Source: Blumeriella jaapii (taxonomy: Eukaryota > Ascomycota > Leotiomycetes > Helotiales > Drepanopezizaceae). Taken from it: DNA of 64,000 nt. The notes under the pieces were generated by a model, which did not search any database, was not told the origin of the DNA, and saw only the letters and a program-made list of their open reading frames with translations. Shown here in pieces: positions 11,049-23,219 of this stretch (position 1 is the stretch's first letter; each line of letters starts with the position of its first letter). The position numbers and the translations under genes were made by a program. The stretch is from positions 372,001-436,000 of the forward strand of contig VWND01000001.1 in assembly GCA_009599575.1 (NCBI GenBank). Direction: 5' to 3'.

Positions 11049-12700
11049 TTATTAATAACTTTTTTTTTACGCTAGCGACGGCGTAAATTATTTTTTTTTC
11101 GAATTTTTTACGGATTATACTAAAATGATCGACCGGTCGTGAAAAGGCTTATTTTCGCATTTTGCGAAGGATAGCTTTTATTCAACGATCCTTTTTTTAG
11201 CAGAGCTTTTCAGCTTCTGTTATTATATTTTAATTTCTTTTTTTTTAATTAGCGAAAAAGCAACTTCCTTCAGAAGCTTTTTTTTTTGAAAAACAGTCCT
11301 TCCTCCGAGGAAAAAAAAACAAAAGAAAAGGTAGAGCGCCAACTATTTCGCCTGCCATTTTTTTCTTGCAGCTTAGCGCTAAAAGCGTTTAGTTAAGACT
11401 TTTGCAAAATTAATTAAAAAAAACGCAAAAGCGTAAACGACAACTTCTGAAAATTATACGATTGCGACAGATTTTTTAATCGGAGCGTTTGATAAAATTT
11501 ATCGAACGCGTTTTTGCTAGTCGCGAATCTGTTGCTTCTTTTTTTTTTCGCAACGTTTTATTTTAATTAACAGACGCTGCAAACCAATTTTCACGCTTTT
11601 CGCGAATTCTTTTTAAATCTTTCTATAACGGCCAAAACTTTAGCGCGTTTTTTAAACGCTATAATTTTTATTTATTTGCTAATTTTCGATTAATTCGCAT
11701 AAAGCGCGTTCCGAATTTTAAATTTAAGCTAAATAATAATAAAAATTATAAAACACGCTATTAAAAAACTAAAGTTCTCGATAACTTCGAATTTTACTAC
11801 GATTATTTCGCTAGCGATCGATTTCGCAAGAATTATATATTTGATCAAACCGAAAGCGTAGCAAAAAAGTTTTTGACTCCGCGTATTTTAAACCGTTCCG
11901 ATCTTACGCTTTCCGAAGAATTAATAAAAAAGGTCGCCGATTTCCTGGCCGATTTTTTCGACGTTTAAAAAGCCGAAAACGAATTTAAAATGCTTGCAAT
12001 AAATACGCACGACGATTTTTGGCGGTTTTACCTGCGATTTTCCATTTTCGCAGCGAACGTTTAAATACGGATTAATAAACAGCTTCGAAACGCTTTTCGT
12101 AATAAAATACTAAAGCGCTTACGAAAAAAGCTGCATTTGGAATAGACGCGTATAACGACCTTCAAGAATTGGCTCACCGCCGTTCGTTAAAAAAAATAAA
12201 ATTAATTGGCTAAACGAATTTTATACGCGAATCGCTTTTTCAAATCTATTATTTATTAAAATGGTAAATCCTTAACTAAAGCGTACTACGAATCAAATCG
12301 TACGTACGAAAATCGTTTAAATGCTTTACAGGCTTTTTTTCAGCCTTTTGCTATTTTTCTTTTTTTCTCACGCCAAAACGCCTCTTTTGGCGTTTTTTTT
12401 TTTCGATCGGACCAACGACAACGCTCGTTTTTTATTTTATATTAGAAAGTTCAGAAAAGTCAATTTGCACGACCTTTCACGGGCCGATCCTCGGTTTTAT
12501 TTAAAAGCTTTTCTAGGCTAGTAGATGTAAACGAAATCGAACCGGCCGAAAATTCGCTTTTTAATAATAATAATAAAAACGAAAACCCTTTTTTAAACGA
12601 TTTTCAAAACGCATACGAAAAAGTCGAAAGCTTTTCCGCCAATCGGAAAAACGCTTAGGTTTAAGCAAAATCTTTTTTTTAAGCGTATTACGCGATATGC
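11049..12700 (+). pseudogene. gag-side region of copy A, degraded
   Basis: This lies between the 5' LTR and the protease/RT region, where gag is expected. No reading frame longer than about 70 codons survives. One fragment (12,321-12,521) is rich in Phe and Leu, as expected when Ser, Pro and Leu codons are AT-shifted. The assignment rests on position only. Confidence 0.6.
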
Positions 12701-13829
12701 GTTATTTTAACGTTCGAAAGCTTTTTAATAGCGATTTATTAATAATTTCCGTTATACTTATTAAAAATGGCTTTTCGTATAAAATAAAAGCGCTCGCCGA
12801 TTTTAAAGCGAACGGTTATACGTTGATTAATTCGGCGTTGATAAAATTTTTTTTTTTTTTTTTTAAACTTTTAATTTAACTTTTTTCGGCTTTTTTTTTT
12901 ATAAAAGAGTATAATAAAATTCGTGGCTATTCAATCACATATTTTACGCTTTTCAATCTTATTATTAACAATCGAATACAATCGTTTATTTTTTTTTTGA
13001 TTATTAATCTTAGAAATTATGGTATGATTTTAAAAAAAGCTTAGTTGGCCGAATATCAAATTTTACTAAACTGTAATAAACGCAAGTTTTATTAGCCGAA
13101 GTTTTATTTTTTCATAGCTTTTTACGCTTATTATATTAAAATCTTTTATTTGCATTTTCGAAAAATTTAATTTCGCTATTAAAACGACGCTATAAAACGT
13201 AATAAAAATCTTAATCAATTGTGGCAGACTTACGACGCTGTGCGAAGCGCGAAAGAATCGAATTTTATTCGCGGTGCTAATTTCGATAGCAACGCCAATA
13301 GGATAATACAAAAAATTACACTATTTTCCTAGGCTGACGATCTTTTTTTTATTATTTCTTTTTTTTTTTTTTTTTTTTTTTTTTTTCGTCAGAACAGCTT
13401 TTTCGTTTTACGAAAAACAGTTATATCAAAAACCGAAAAAAAGCTTTTGCCGCGATAGCCTTTCAGCTTAATATAATCGATAATTCAGACAAGAAACCTT
13501 TTCTTAAATTTTTTAAACGACCAGTTCGAAAACGAATTTCTTAATTTATTATTTACCCAATTTCCATCTGCCAGATTATTACATACGCTTTCAAGCTGAT
13601 TTTTAAAAAAAAAGCAGTTGAAATGTTTTCAACTTTCCTGTACGAAATCGACAAAATACTAAACGATTTTATATATAACATTTTTTTTAAAACTTAATCT
13701 TATAGTTTTTTCGAACGTTTCAGAACCAACGAAATATCGATTTCGACTTTTTCAACTAGCTTAGCAAAGCTAATTTCGAATAAACTTTTTTTCGAATTTC
13801 TTTTTCCGGAATACAAAAACTTCGAATAC

Positions 13830-14577
13830 GTGTTTTCTAAAACCGCTAGTAACGAGCTAGCTTTTTATCGGCCTTACGATTATAAGATCGAGCTTATTAT
13901 AAATAAGAAAAAGCTGAAATATATTCCTTTATACAAAATATCGATTCTAAAGCTCGAGATTATTAAAATCTATTTGCAAAATAATCTTAATAAAGGTTTT
14001 ATCGAACCTCACCGCTTTTTTCGCTGTTTTAGTGCTTTTCGCTAAAAAACCCGACGGTTTATTGCGTTTTTGTATCGATTATCGAGCTTTTAATAATATT
14101 ACTCGTAAGAATCGCTATTTCTTTTTTTTTATCGATAAAACTTTTGCTCGTTTTTCGAAAGCGCGAATTTTTACGAAGCTCGATATTCGTCAAACTTTTT
14201 ACAAAATTCGAATAAACCCCGCCAATAAAAAACTGACGACGTTTCGTACGCGTTACGGCGCTTATAAATGCAAAATGCTATTTTTTGGCCTTATTAATAA
14301 ACCCGCAATTTACTAACGTTATATAAACGACGTTTTTTTCGATTATTTAAACGATTTTTATATTATATATTTGAATAATATTTTTATTTATTCGTCCGAC
14401 TTTTTAAAACACGTTATATACGTTCGCAAAATATTCCAAAGATTCGCTAACGTTAAATTACAGGCCGATATTCGAAAATCTGAATTCAACGTTATTCGGA
14501 TCCGTTACCTAAGCTTTATTATTTTTATTGAAAACCTAAAAGTAAATCCAGAAAAGATTTTCGTAATCGCTTATTAA
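13830..14577 (+). pseudogene. reverse transcriptase relic of copy A
   Basis: Three abutting frames (13,830-14,045, 14,032-14,316 and 14,371-14,577) carry the ordered Gypsy RT motifs: KKPDGLLRFCIDYRAFNN, TKLDIRQTFYKIRI, TRYGAYKCKMLFFG, and the FIYSSDFLKH region after the catalytic box. The catalytic Tyr-x-Asp-Asp reads as Leu/Met-Asn-Asn-Ile, i.e. GAC-to-AAC changes as RIP produces. Stops and a frame change between fragments make it non-functional. Confidence 0.9.
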
Positions 14578-14759
14578 AAGCTTTCTACTATTGTAAAAAG
14601 TATACAGAACTTTTTTGGTTTTTGTAATTTTTACCGACGTTTTATTCGAAATTACGGTATAATTGCAAAGCTTTTGGTTTATTTAATCAAAGCTAACGTT
14701 TTTTTCAATTTTATTTTTAAATATCAAAAGAGTTTCGACCTTTTTATACTAGCTTTTAT

Positions 14760-16930
14760 TATTACATTAGTTTTATAATATTATAAGTAAAATCTTTCTT
14801 GCATATTAAAAACTGACGCTTTCGACGGCGTAGTAGCTTTTATACTTTCGCAATTCCATAATAACGATTGGCTTCCAATCGTTTATTTTAGCAAAACCAT
14901 AGCTTTCGCAAAACTAAACTACGTCGTATACGACAAAAAGATATTCGCAATCGTAAAATCTTTAAGCAACTTTCGTATTAAACTGGCTGATTTAGTTTAT
15001 TAAATTAAAATAATTATTAATTACAAAGCTTTGGAATATTTTATAACTTTTAAATCTTTAAACGCTCGATAAGCACGCTGGGCCGAACTTTTCGTCGATT
15101 ACAACTTTTTTATTACGTATAGACCAGATAAATACAATTTTTTAACTAACGTATTAATACGTCGTACGAGCGAACTCGACCGCCAAAACTTTTTAAACGC
15201 ATTTAACGTTTGCAAACTTTTTTTCGAGCCGATTAGATCGATCACCGCTTTTTGATTAAAAAACTTCGATTTTCCACGGCCTTCGAAACAATTGTTTTTA
15301 TCGTTAAAATAGTTGATTTTTCTTTCGCATTCCGTATCGTTGATTAAATTTTTTACGCTAATCGCATAGCTAGCAGCCTAATGGCCTTTCGAAAAAAAGC
15401 TGTACGAAACGCTACGAAAAAAAACGACGCTAATAACATTTCGTATATACTTAAACGCGACCTGCTGCTATATTACGGTCGTTTAATAATACTAAACGTC
15501 GATTATTTTCGTTTGGCTTTTATACGAAAAATATACGATCAGATTTTTATCGTTTACTTCAGCGCTCGCAAAATTACGCAATTGCTTTCGAACCAATATT
15601 ATTAACGAAATATAACAGTTTTTGTAAAATAATATTATCGCAATTGCTACGCTTATCGAAAAAGTTCTGTTTCAAAAAATAAACGCTCCGATCTTTTTTA
15701 GCTTTTTTTTGTTTTTAACCATTTTTAAAAATATATTATAATAAACTTTTGCAATTTTAACAAAAACAAATACGATTACGATAACGTATTCGTAGTAATA
15801 AATCGCTTTTTTAAGCAAGCTATTTCGATTTTTTACTACAAAAATATCGACGCTCGAAGCTTCGCTAAATTATATATATTCCACGTGTATAAGTATTTTA
15901 GTTTTTTAAAAAGTATTATTAGCGATCGTGGCCCTTAGTATTAATTTACTTTTTGATTTGAATTAAACAAAATATTCGGTATATAACTGAAGTTTTCGAT
16001 AGCCGCTTATTTTAAAACCGACGGTCAGACCGAAATTTATAATTAATATTTGCAAAAACGCTTTCGACTTTTCGTAAATTTTTATTAAAACGATTAAAGC
16101 GAATTTTTTTTAATAATAAATTTCGCTTAAATAATTCTTTTTTACGAAAGTCTAGATGGCCTTTTATTTTTTGAAATTGTATACGGTTACACTTTTTATA
16201 TCAATTAAAATTAAAAGCTCGACATTTCTTTTTTTCTTAATCTTTTACACAAATTAAACGCAAACGAAGCTCGTGCGTACGCTCGCCGCCATTACGACGC
16301 TTAAAACTTCGCTAAATCGCACTTTTAACAAGCTTATAACAAAATAAAAAAAAATGCGAATAAGTTTCGCCGCGCGATCGATTTTAATATTAGCGATTAC
16401 GTATGGCTCGATATGCGTTTATTTCCGATTTTCCGGCTTTTTCGCAAATTCGACAATTTTATAAACGGCTTTTTTAAAATTATAACTAAAATCTTCGATA
16501 ACGCTTTCAAGCTAGATTTTTTTAATATTATAAACGTACATTTAGTTTTTACGCTAATCGATTGCGTAAAGCAGCTAACGACGCGCTTTCAGATCAGATT
16601 AATTTAGTTTTTAAATTTATTAATATAACTGATAAGCTTAAATACGAAATCGAAAAATTAATCGTCTGTCGAATGCAACGGAAAACCTTTTAATACAAAG
16701 TTTCTTAAATAAGCTTAAATAAAAATCTTACGTAATATTCCGCGTTTGATTTTATATACGCTTCCCTGAAAATGCGCGACTTTTATTTGGCGCATAAGAA
16801 ATTCTCCGGTCTTTTTGCAAAATTTGTAGACTGGCTAAAAACGTATTCCAAAGGTTTAAATTCGTACGATTATTTGAATAGCGACGTACCAATAAATAAA
16901 AGCTCGAAAACGCGCTTTTTTCGGACGGAA
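14760..16930 (+). pseudogene. RNase H, integrase and chromodomain relic of copy A
   Basis: RNase H is seen near 14,810-15,050 (a degraded TDAFDGV start). The integrase zinc-finger side and core follow, with a QTDGQTE-like region degraded around 16,015-16,035. The fragment at 16,413-16,607 (RLFPIFRLFRKFDNFINGFF...) corresponds to the GPY/F-type C-terminal module of integrase. It is followed by a chromodomain-like tail to about 16,930. A chromodomain-like tail is typical of chromoviruses, which target heterochromatin. All frames are interrupted. Confidence 0.75.
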
Positions 16931-16936
16931 GGATAA

Positions 16937-17200
16937 TATAACGATTTATTCGTTTGCTTTTCGTGTCATTTTAGCAACTACGTATAATTGTAAGCTCTCT
17001 GGTTTTTTGATAAGTCTCTTATTAATTATAGAAATTATTATATATATAAGACTTTCTTCTTTTAGCAACCTTTGCTTTTTGCAGTTGTTGATTCTAAATG
17101 AATATCTTTGTTACAAAACCAAAGGCTCGTTTCTTATACTATATGAACACGGCGACCAGTTGACTGATTTCCCAGCCCTCCGACTGATTAGATCGTTATA
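16937..17200 (+). repeat. 3' LTR of copy A
   Basis: 264 bp, the same length as the 5' LTR. Both terminal dinucleotides are TA here (TATAACG...CGTTATA), consistent with RIP at both ends. It is followed by AATTC, the right target duplication. Confidence 0.9.
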
Positions 17201-19233
17201 AATTCGACCGTTAAAACTTTTTTAAACGCATTTAGCGCCTGCAAACTTTTTTTCGAGCCGATCAGATCGATTACCGCTTTTTAATTAAAAAACTTCGATT
17301 TTCTACGGCTTTCGAAACAGCTGTTTTTATCGTTGAAATAGCTGATTTTTTTTTCGCATTTCGTATCGTTGATTAAATTTTCTACGCTAATCGCATAGCT
17401 AGCAATTTAATAGCCTTTCGAAAAAAAGCTATACGAAACGCTACAAAAAAAAACAACGATAATAATATTTCGTATATATTTAAACGCGATCTACTGTTAT
17501 ATTACGGTCGCTTAATAATATCAAACGTCGATTATTTTCGTTTGGCTTTTATACAAAAAATACACGACCAGATTTTTACCGCTTATTCCAACGTTCGCAA
17601 AACTACGCAATTGCTTTCGGACCAATATTATTAGCGAAATATAACAGCTTTTGTAAAATAATACTATCGCAACTATTACGTTTATCGAAAAAATTCTGTT
17701 TTAAAAAATAAGCGCCCCGGCCTTTTTCAGCCTTTTTTTGTTTTTAATCATTTTTAAAAGCATATTATAATAGACTTTTGCAGCTTTAACAAAAACAAAT
17801 ACGATTACGATAACGTGTTCGTAATAATAAATCGTTTTTCTAAGCAGGCCATTTCGATCTTTTGCTATAAAAATATCGACGCTCGAAGCCTCGCCAAATT
17901 ATATATATTTCACGTATACAGGTATTTTGGCTTTTTAAAAAGTATTATTAGCGATCGTGGCCTTTAGTATTAATTTACCTTTTGATTTAAATTAAATAAA
18001 ATATTCGATACGCAACTGAAGCTTTCGACAGCCGTTTATTTTAAAACCGACGGTCAGACCGAAATTTACAATTAATATTTGCAAAAACGCTTTCGATTTT
18101 TCGTAAATTTTTATTAAAACGATTGGAACGAATTTTTCTTAATAATAAATTTCGTTTAAATAATTTTTTTTTACGAAAATCTAAATAACTTTTCACTTTT
18201 TAAAATTATATACGATTATACTTTTTATACCAATTGAAACTGGAAGCTCGATACTTTCCTTTTTTCCAACTTTTTATATAAGCTAAACGCAAACGAAACT
18301 CGTGCGTACGCTCGCCGCTATTACGACGCTTAAAACCTCGCCAAATCGCACTTTTAATAAGCTTACGACAAAATAAAAAAAAATGCGAATAAGTTTCGCC
18401 GCGCGATCGATTTTAACGTTGGCGATTACGTATAATTCGATATGCGTTTATTTCCGATTTTTCGGCCTTTTCGCAAGCTCGACAATTTTATAAACGGCCT
18501 TTTTAAAATTATAGCCAAAATTTTCGACAACGCTTTTAAGCTAAACCTTTTTAATATTATAAACGTACACCCAGTTTTTTACGCTAATTAATTGCGTAAA
18601 GCAGCTGACGACGCGCTTTTAAATCAGGTTAATTTAGCTTCTGAACTTATTAATATAATTAATAAGCTTAAATACGAAATCGAAAAATTAATCGCTTATC
18701 GAATGCAACGGAAAATCTTTTAATACAAAGTTTTTTAAATAAGCTTAAATAAAAATCTTACGTAATACTTCGCGTCTAATTTTATATACGCTCCTTTAAA
18801 AATGCGCGACTTTTACTTGACGCATAAAAAGCTTTCCGGTTTTTTTGCAAAACTTATAAACTAACTAAAAGCGTATTCCGAAGGTTTGGATTCGTACGAT
18901 TATTTGGATAGCGACGTATTAATAAATAAAAGCTCGAAGGCGCGCTTTTTTCGGACGGAGAAATAGTATAACGATTTATTCTATTGCCACTTCTCGTACA
19001 CTTTAATAATTACGTATAGCTGCAAGCTTTTTGATCTTCTGATAGGTCTTCCTATCAATTATAAAAACTATTATATATATAAAGCTTTCTTTTCTTAACA
19101 ACTTCTGCTTTTTGCAATTGTTAATTCTAAGTAAATATTTTTGTTACAAAACCAAAGGCTCGTTTTTTATATTATATGAACACGGCGACCAGTTGACTGA
19201 TCTCCCAGCCTTTCGACTGATTAGATCGTCACA
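17201..19233 (+). mobile_element. Ty3/Gypsy family 1, copy B, segment 4 with 3' LTR
   Basis: It completes copy B after the copy A insertion: integrase zinc-finger side (17,205 onward), integrase core, C-terminal module (about 18,430-18,640), chromodomain-like tail (about 18,650-18,950) and 3' LTR (18,967-19,233, starting TATAACG and ending ATCGTCACA). The sequence after the LTR belongs to an unrelated Gypsy family, so B was itself an insertion into that older element. Confidence 0.85.
18967..19233 (+). repeat. 3' LTR of copy B
   Basis: 267 bp, collinear with the LTRs of A, D and E. The right flank ATTAC (19,234-19,238) should be one half of the target duplication; the other half lies outside the window. 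Confidence 0.85.
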
Positions 19234-22180
19234 ATTACCGGAAATTAAATGCTATAACAGTTCCCAACCGCTATTTTATTTTTTTAATTTCGGAAATTCT
19301 AAACCGACTGGGCAAAGCGAAAATATTTATTAAATTAAATTTTAAATAAGATTTTAATTTAATTAAAATAGCGAAAAAGCATAAATGGAAAACGGCCTTT
19401 AAAATTAAATTCGGTTTTTTTCGAATATTTAATAATACTTTTTGAAATATGCAACGCACTAACAACTTTTTAAGCATATATCGACAGCATTTTTAAAAAC
19501 TTTATAAATATATTCGTCGTAATATATTTAAACGATATTCTGATTTATTTAAAAAATAAAACTTTTTATATTAAATACGTTATTAAAAATTTTAAAAAGC
19601 TTTTTTTTAACGCAAAATTGTTTTTGCAAATTTGAAAAATGCGAATTCGACACCGATAACGTCGAATTCCTGAGCTTTATCGTTTTTTTCAACCGGAATT
19701 AATATAAACAAAAAAAAAGTTGCAACGATTGCGAAATAGCCAATTTCAAATATTATACGAAAAAACCCTTTTTTTTTTTAAGGTTTTACAATTTTTTTAT
19801 CGCAGATTTATTTATTAATACAATTTTATCGCTACGGGAATAATTAAACTTTTGAAAAACAAAAAACCGTTTTTGTAAACAAAAAAAACGATAATATTAT
19901 TCCGAAGCTTGCAAAACGCATTTACCAAAGCTTTATTATTAATATATTTCAATTCCGAATTAAAGATTTTTTTCGAATATAACGCTTTTATAATTGCACT
20001 CGCCGAAATAATTTCCTAGCGCTAATCCGATTCATATTTATATCTAATCGCATTTTATTTCCGAAAATTTATATCCGCGGAAATAAATTATACGATTTTC
20101 GATTAAAAACTTTTATTAATTATTAAATCGGTTAAATATTAAAAATATTACTTCGAAAGCGTCCGGCACAAAATTATAATACTATCGGACCATAATAACT
20201 TTAAGTATTTTATAACTATTCGAATTTTAATTAAACGTTAAATCAAATAAGCAATAATTTTGTTAATTATCGATTTCGAAATTATATACAAAACTGGCTC
20301 GAAAAACTTCGCCGACGCACCGTCGCGAAAACCAAATTATACTTAAAATTTTATATAATTAGCAAAACCATTTTTGAAATTAGTTTTAAAACAAATTCTG
20401 AACGAATTGCTGTTCGTAAACGAAAAAAAAAACTTGCTATATTTTATCGTCGCTTATGCTTATAAATTAATTAAAAAAAGTATTAAAAGCGCGCGAGCCG
20501 AATTAAAAAACGATTGGCTCGATCGATTTTAAAAATTTAACAATTTGCTTATTATAGACTTCGATAATTAAATAATACAAAAACCTAAAAAAAAACACCG
20601 AACATTTTTTTTGTTATAACAAAATATTACTTCGAAAATCAAATAAGCATAAAACTTATACAAAATACTTTCGGATCCCGACTTTTTTTTAATTAATAAT
20701 ACTTAGATATATAAAAGCATTAGGTTTTACGTTTTACTAAAACTTATTTTAAAAAAAAAGCTATTAAAAAAATTTTATAATAATCCGACCGCGAATTATT
20801 TCGAGCGAAACAAAACAACCGTTTTTATTAAAACGCTTGTTTTATTAGCCGGAAATAACCGCGGATATAAAAAATTATATTTTATTTTATATAATTTGCA
20901 AAAAAAACAAACTTTTAAAAACAAAAACGAACGGTAAACTTTGCTTTATTCCGATATTAAACGATTTTTTAAAATAGCATTTTTTTAAATCTAATTACCG
21001 ACCTTCCAAACGCTTCGAGCAAAAGCGACTTTTCGTATAATAAAATCGGCAAAACCCTTATTTACGACGCAATACTTATTATTATTTATCGTTTAACAAA
21101 ACAATCTTATTTCGTTTTAATACGCAAAAACATAATTATTAACCAATTTGCTTATATCTTTTGCAAAACAGTTTTTTTTCTCGCCACGGCATACTAAACG
21201 ATATCGTATTAAATCGCGGCTTTTTTTTTTATTTTTGCATTCTAAATCATATTTACGATTATGCTTCGTACAAAACGCAAACTTTCAATTGTTTTTTTTA
21301 TTTATAAACCGACGAGCAAACAAAAAAAGCGAACGCAATTTTCGAAATATACTTCCGGTTTTATATTAATTTCAATCAAAACGATTAGCCAAATCTATTT
21401 TTTTTAGCGGAATTCGCTATTAGTAATATACTATTTTTTTTTATTAAAATATTTCTTTTTTAAGCAAACGAAATTAACGCAAAACTATTTAATTTGAAAA
21501 AACTGCTAAATCCCGAATTCGAATCAGCAGCAGAATTTGCAAAAAAGCTAAAGATCACATATTAAAAATTGAAAAAAGCTCTGTTATATACTTAAAACTT
21601 TTTAAGCAAAAATACTACGATAAAAAACATATTTAAACGAATTTTAAAATCGAAAAAAAAAAATATATTTAAACGTAAAAAACCTAAAAACGAAAAAACC
21701 TTGCAAAAAATTAAACGCTAAAAGATTTAGTCCTTTTTTAATCTTAAATAAAATTGATTTTTAAATATATAAATTACGATTGCCCGATTTTTAAAAGCTG
21801 CACGACGTTTTTCCACGTGAATCTATTAAACTTATATTATAAAATAACGAAAATAAATAAAAGCGAATAAAACGCCGAATTCCCGGGCTTCGATTTTATA
21901 AAAAAACGACGCGGAAAATAAAAAAAAAAAAAAATAGAATATAAATCAAATTTTTGATTTCTGCGTTTAAAAAAACGGTAGAAAAAACTATATTTTCTGG
22001 TCCGATAAAAAAGTTGGTTTTCAGACTACGATTCTTAGCAAAAAGCAAAAGATCTGGAACACGTATCAAAACTAATAGCTTAATTTTTCAAAAACAACTT
22101 TTTTAAATTTAGCGCTGATAATTAATATTATTTGTATTTTACCCTGATATATTATTATACGAAACCGATTTTTTAAATAA

Positions 22181-22558
22181 CTTTACCGTTAATTAACACT
22201 TTTTACTTTTTCAACTTTACAAAACCGACGTTTTAAAAAAAAACTTTACCGTTAATTAAATATTTTTCACTTTTCCAATTTTACAAAAAAACCGACGTTT
22301 TAAAAAAAACCTTACCGTTAATTAATACTTTTTTATTTTTCCAATCTTATAAAACCGACGTTTTAAAAAAACTTTATTATTAATTAACATTTTTTACTTT
22401 TTCAATTTTATAAAACCGACGTTTTTAAAAAAACCTTACCGTTAATTAACATCTTTTACCTTTTCAATTTTACAAAACCGACGTTTTTAACAAAACCTTA
22501 CCGTTAATTAACATTTTTTACTTTTTCAATCTTACAAAACCGACGTTTTTAAAAAAAC
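22181..22558 (+). repeat. about 62-bp minisatellite, six units, between chromodomain and LTR
   Basis: Units start CTT(T)ACCGTTAATTAA at about 22,181, 22,244, 22,311, 22,372, 22,435 and 22,497. Each contains a conserved AAAACCGACG core followed by an A-tract. It is directly 3' of the chromodomain relic and directly 5' of the LTR, i.e. in the element's 3' untranslated region. Confidence 0.9.
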
Positions 22559-22559
22559 T

Positions 22560-22882
22560 TGTTAATCCGGATCTATTAATCCAAAGATTTTATTCTTTCT
22601 AATTATTAACAAAAAAAAGCTTTATCGAAAAAAAGAAAAAAATATTAAAAAGCATCGATTAACCGATAAAAAAGCATATTAAAAAGTATTAAAGCTAGAA
22701 ATAAATATTAGCATACAGCATGCAACCTTGGCTAAAATCAACCATTAAATTCCGAGGCAGGCCCGACCTGCCAACCTTCGGGATATAATCAGAAGGATTC
22801 CTTGTACTCTTATAATTCCCTAAGATTCAGTCTTACGAATAAATGCACTTCTGTTCCCTGGTTCTGACTTCCAACTGTGACA
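22560..22882 (+). repeat. putative 3' LTR of Gypsy family 2
   Basis: Boundaries are proposed from the TGTTAATCCGG start right after the minisatellite and the CAACTGTGACA end, giving TG...CA termini and about 323 bp. The left half is AT-rich and RIP-like; from about 22,705 the composition becomes balanced. No second copy is in the window, so the ends are inferred. Confidence 0.55.
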
Positions 22883-23219
22883 CCAGCTGCTAAAATGCTG
22901 TTGGAAACCGTCGCATTGCCGCTGTCTCGGATACACTCAACTCACCAGGAGCCAGGACGCTTGATAAGCACCGATCTTCACAACATGAAAAAGTCGAATT
23001 GTGATAATATCCCGGGTTTACAGCCAAAGTACGGCCACGAGCTATGTAATATACTGACTGCACAGTATACACAGTATATAAAGTGGGCTGCTGTCACGCT
23101 AATTGTGCCCCGCTTCAGCCGCCGCCTTGTGTAGCAAGTCACGAGGCGAGGCTTCGATACGTGGAGACAGCTCTTCACTTCACTTCGACGCGCATTAACG
23201 TCGACCTGCGCGCTCAATC

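Larger units (their letters stand above)
10785..17200 (+). mobile_element. Ty3/Gypsy family 1, copy A, complete element (RIP-dead)
   Basis: This 6,416-bp element is bounded by 264-bp LTRs (10,785-11,048 and 16,937-17,200). The flanking 5-mers AATTT (10,780-10,784) and AATTC (17,201-17,205) are the target duplication with one change. The order is LTR, gag-side region (about 11,050-12,700), protease side (about 12,700-13,200), RT (about 13,830-14,577), RNase H (about 14,760-15,050), integrase (about 15,180-16,100), integrase C-terminal and chromodomain-like segment (about 16,400-16,930), LTR. This is the Ty3/Gypsy gene order. All frames are broken by stops and AT-shifted codons, so it encodes nothing functional now. 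Confidence 0.9.
19234..22882 (+). mobile_element. Ty3/Gypsy family 2, chromodomain-type element, 3' part, RIP-degraded
   Basis: This is distinct in sequence from family 1. Degraded RT is readable at about 19,380-19,740 (a FGFFEYLIM-like stretch, then VIYLNDILIYLKNK, the RIP-altered YLDDILIYS box). RNase H follows at about 19,940-20,300. Integrase lies at about 20,600-21,400, with a RANKKSERN stretch at 21,320 matching the PQTDGQTERAN region of Gypsy integrases. A chromodomain-like segment (FLVR..SWFSDYDS type frame) is at about 21,940-22,100. Then come six 62-bp tandem units and a putative 3' LTR. The 5' part was separated by the insertion of copy B. No intact ORF remains. Confidence 0.8.
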
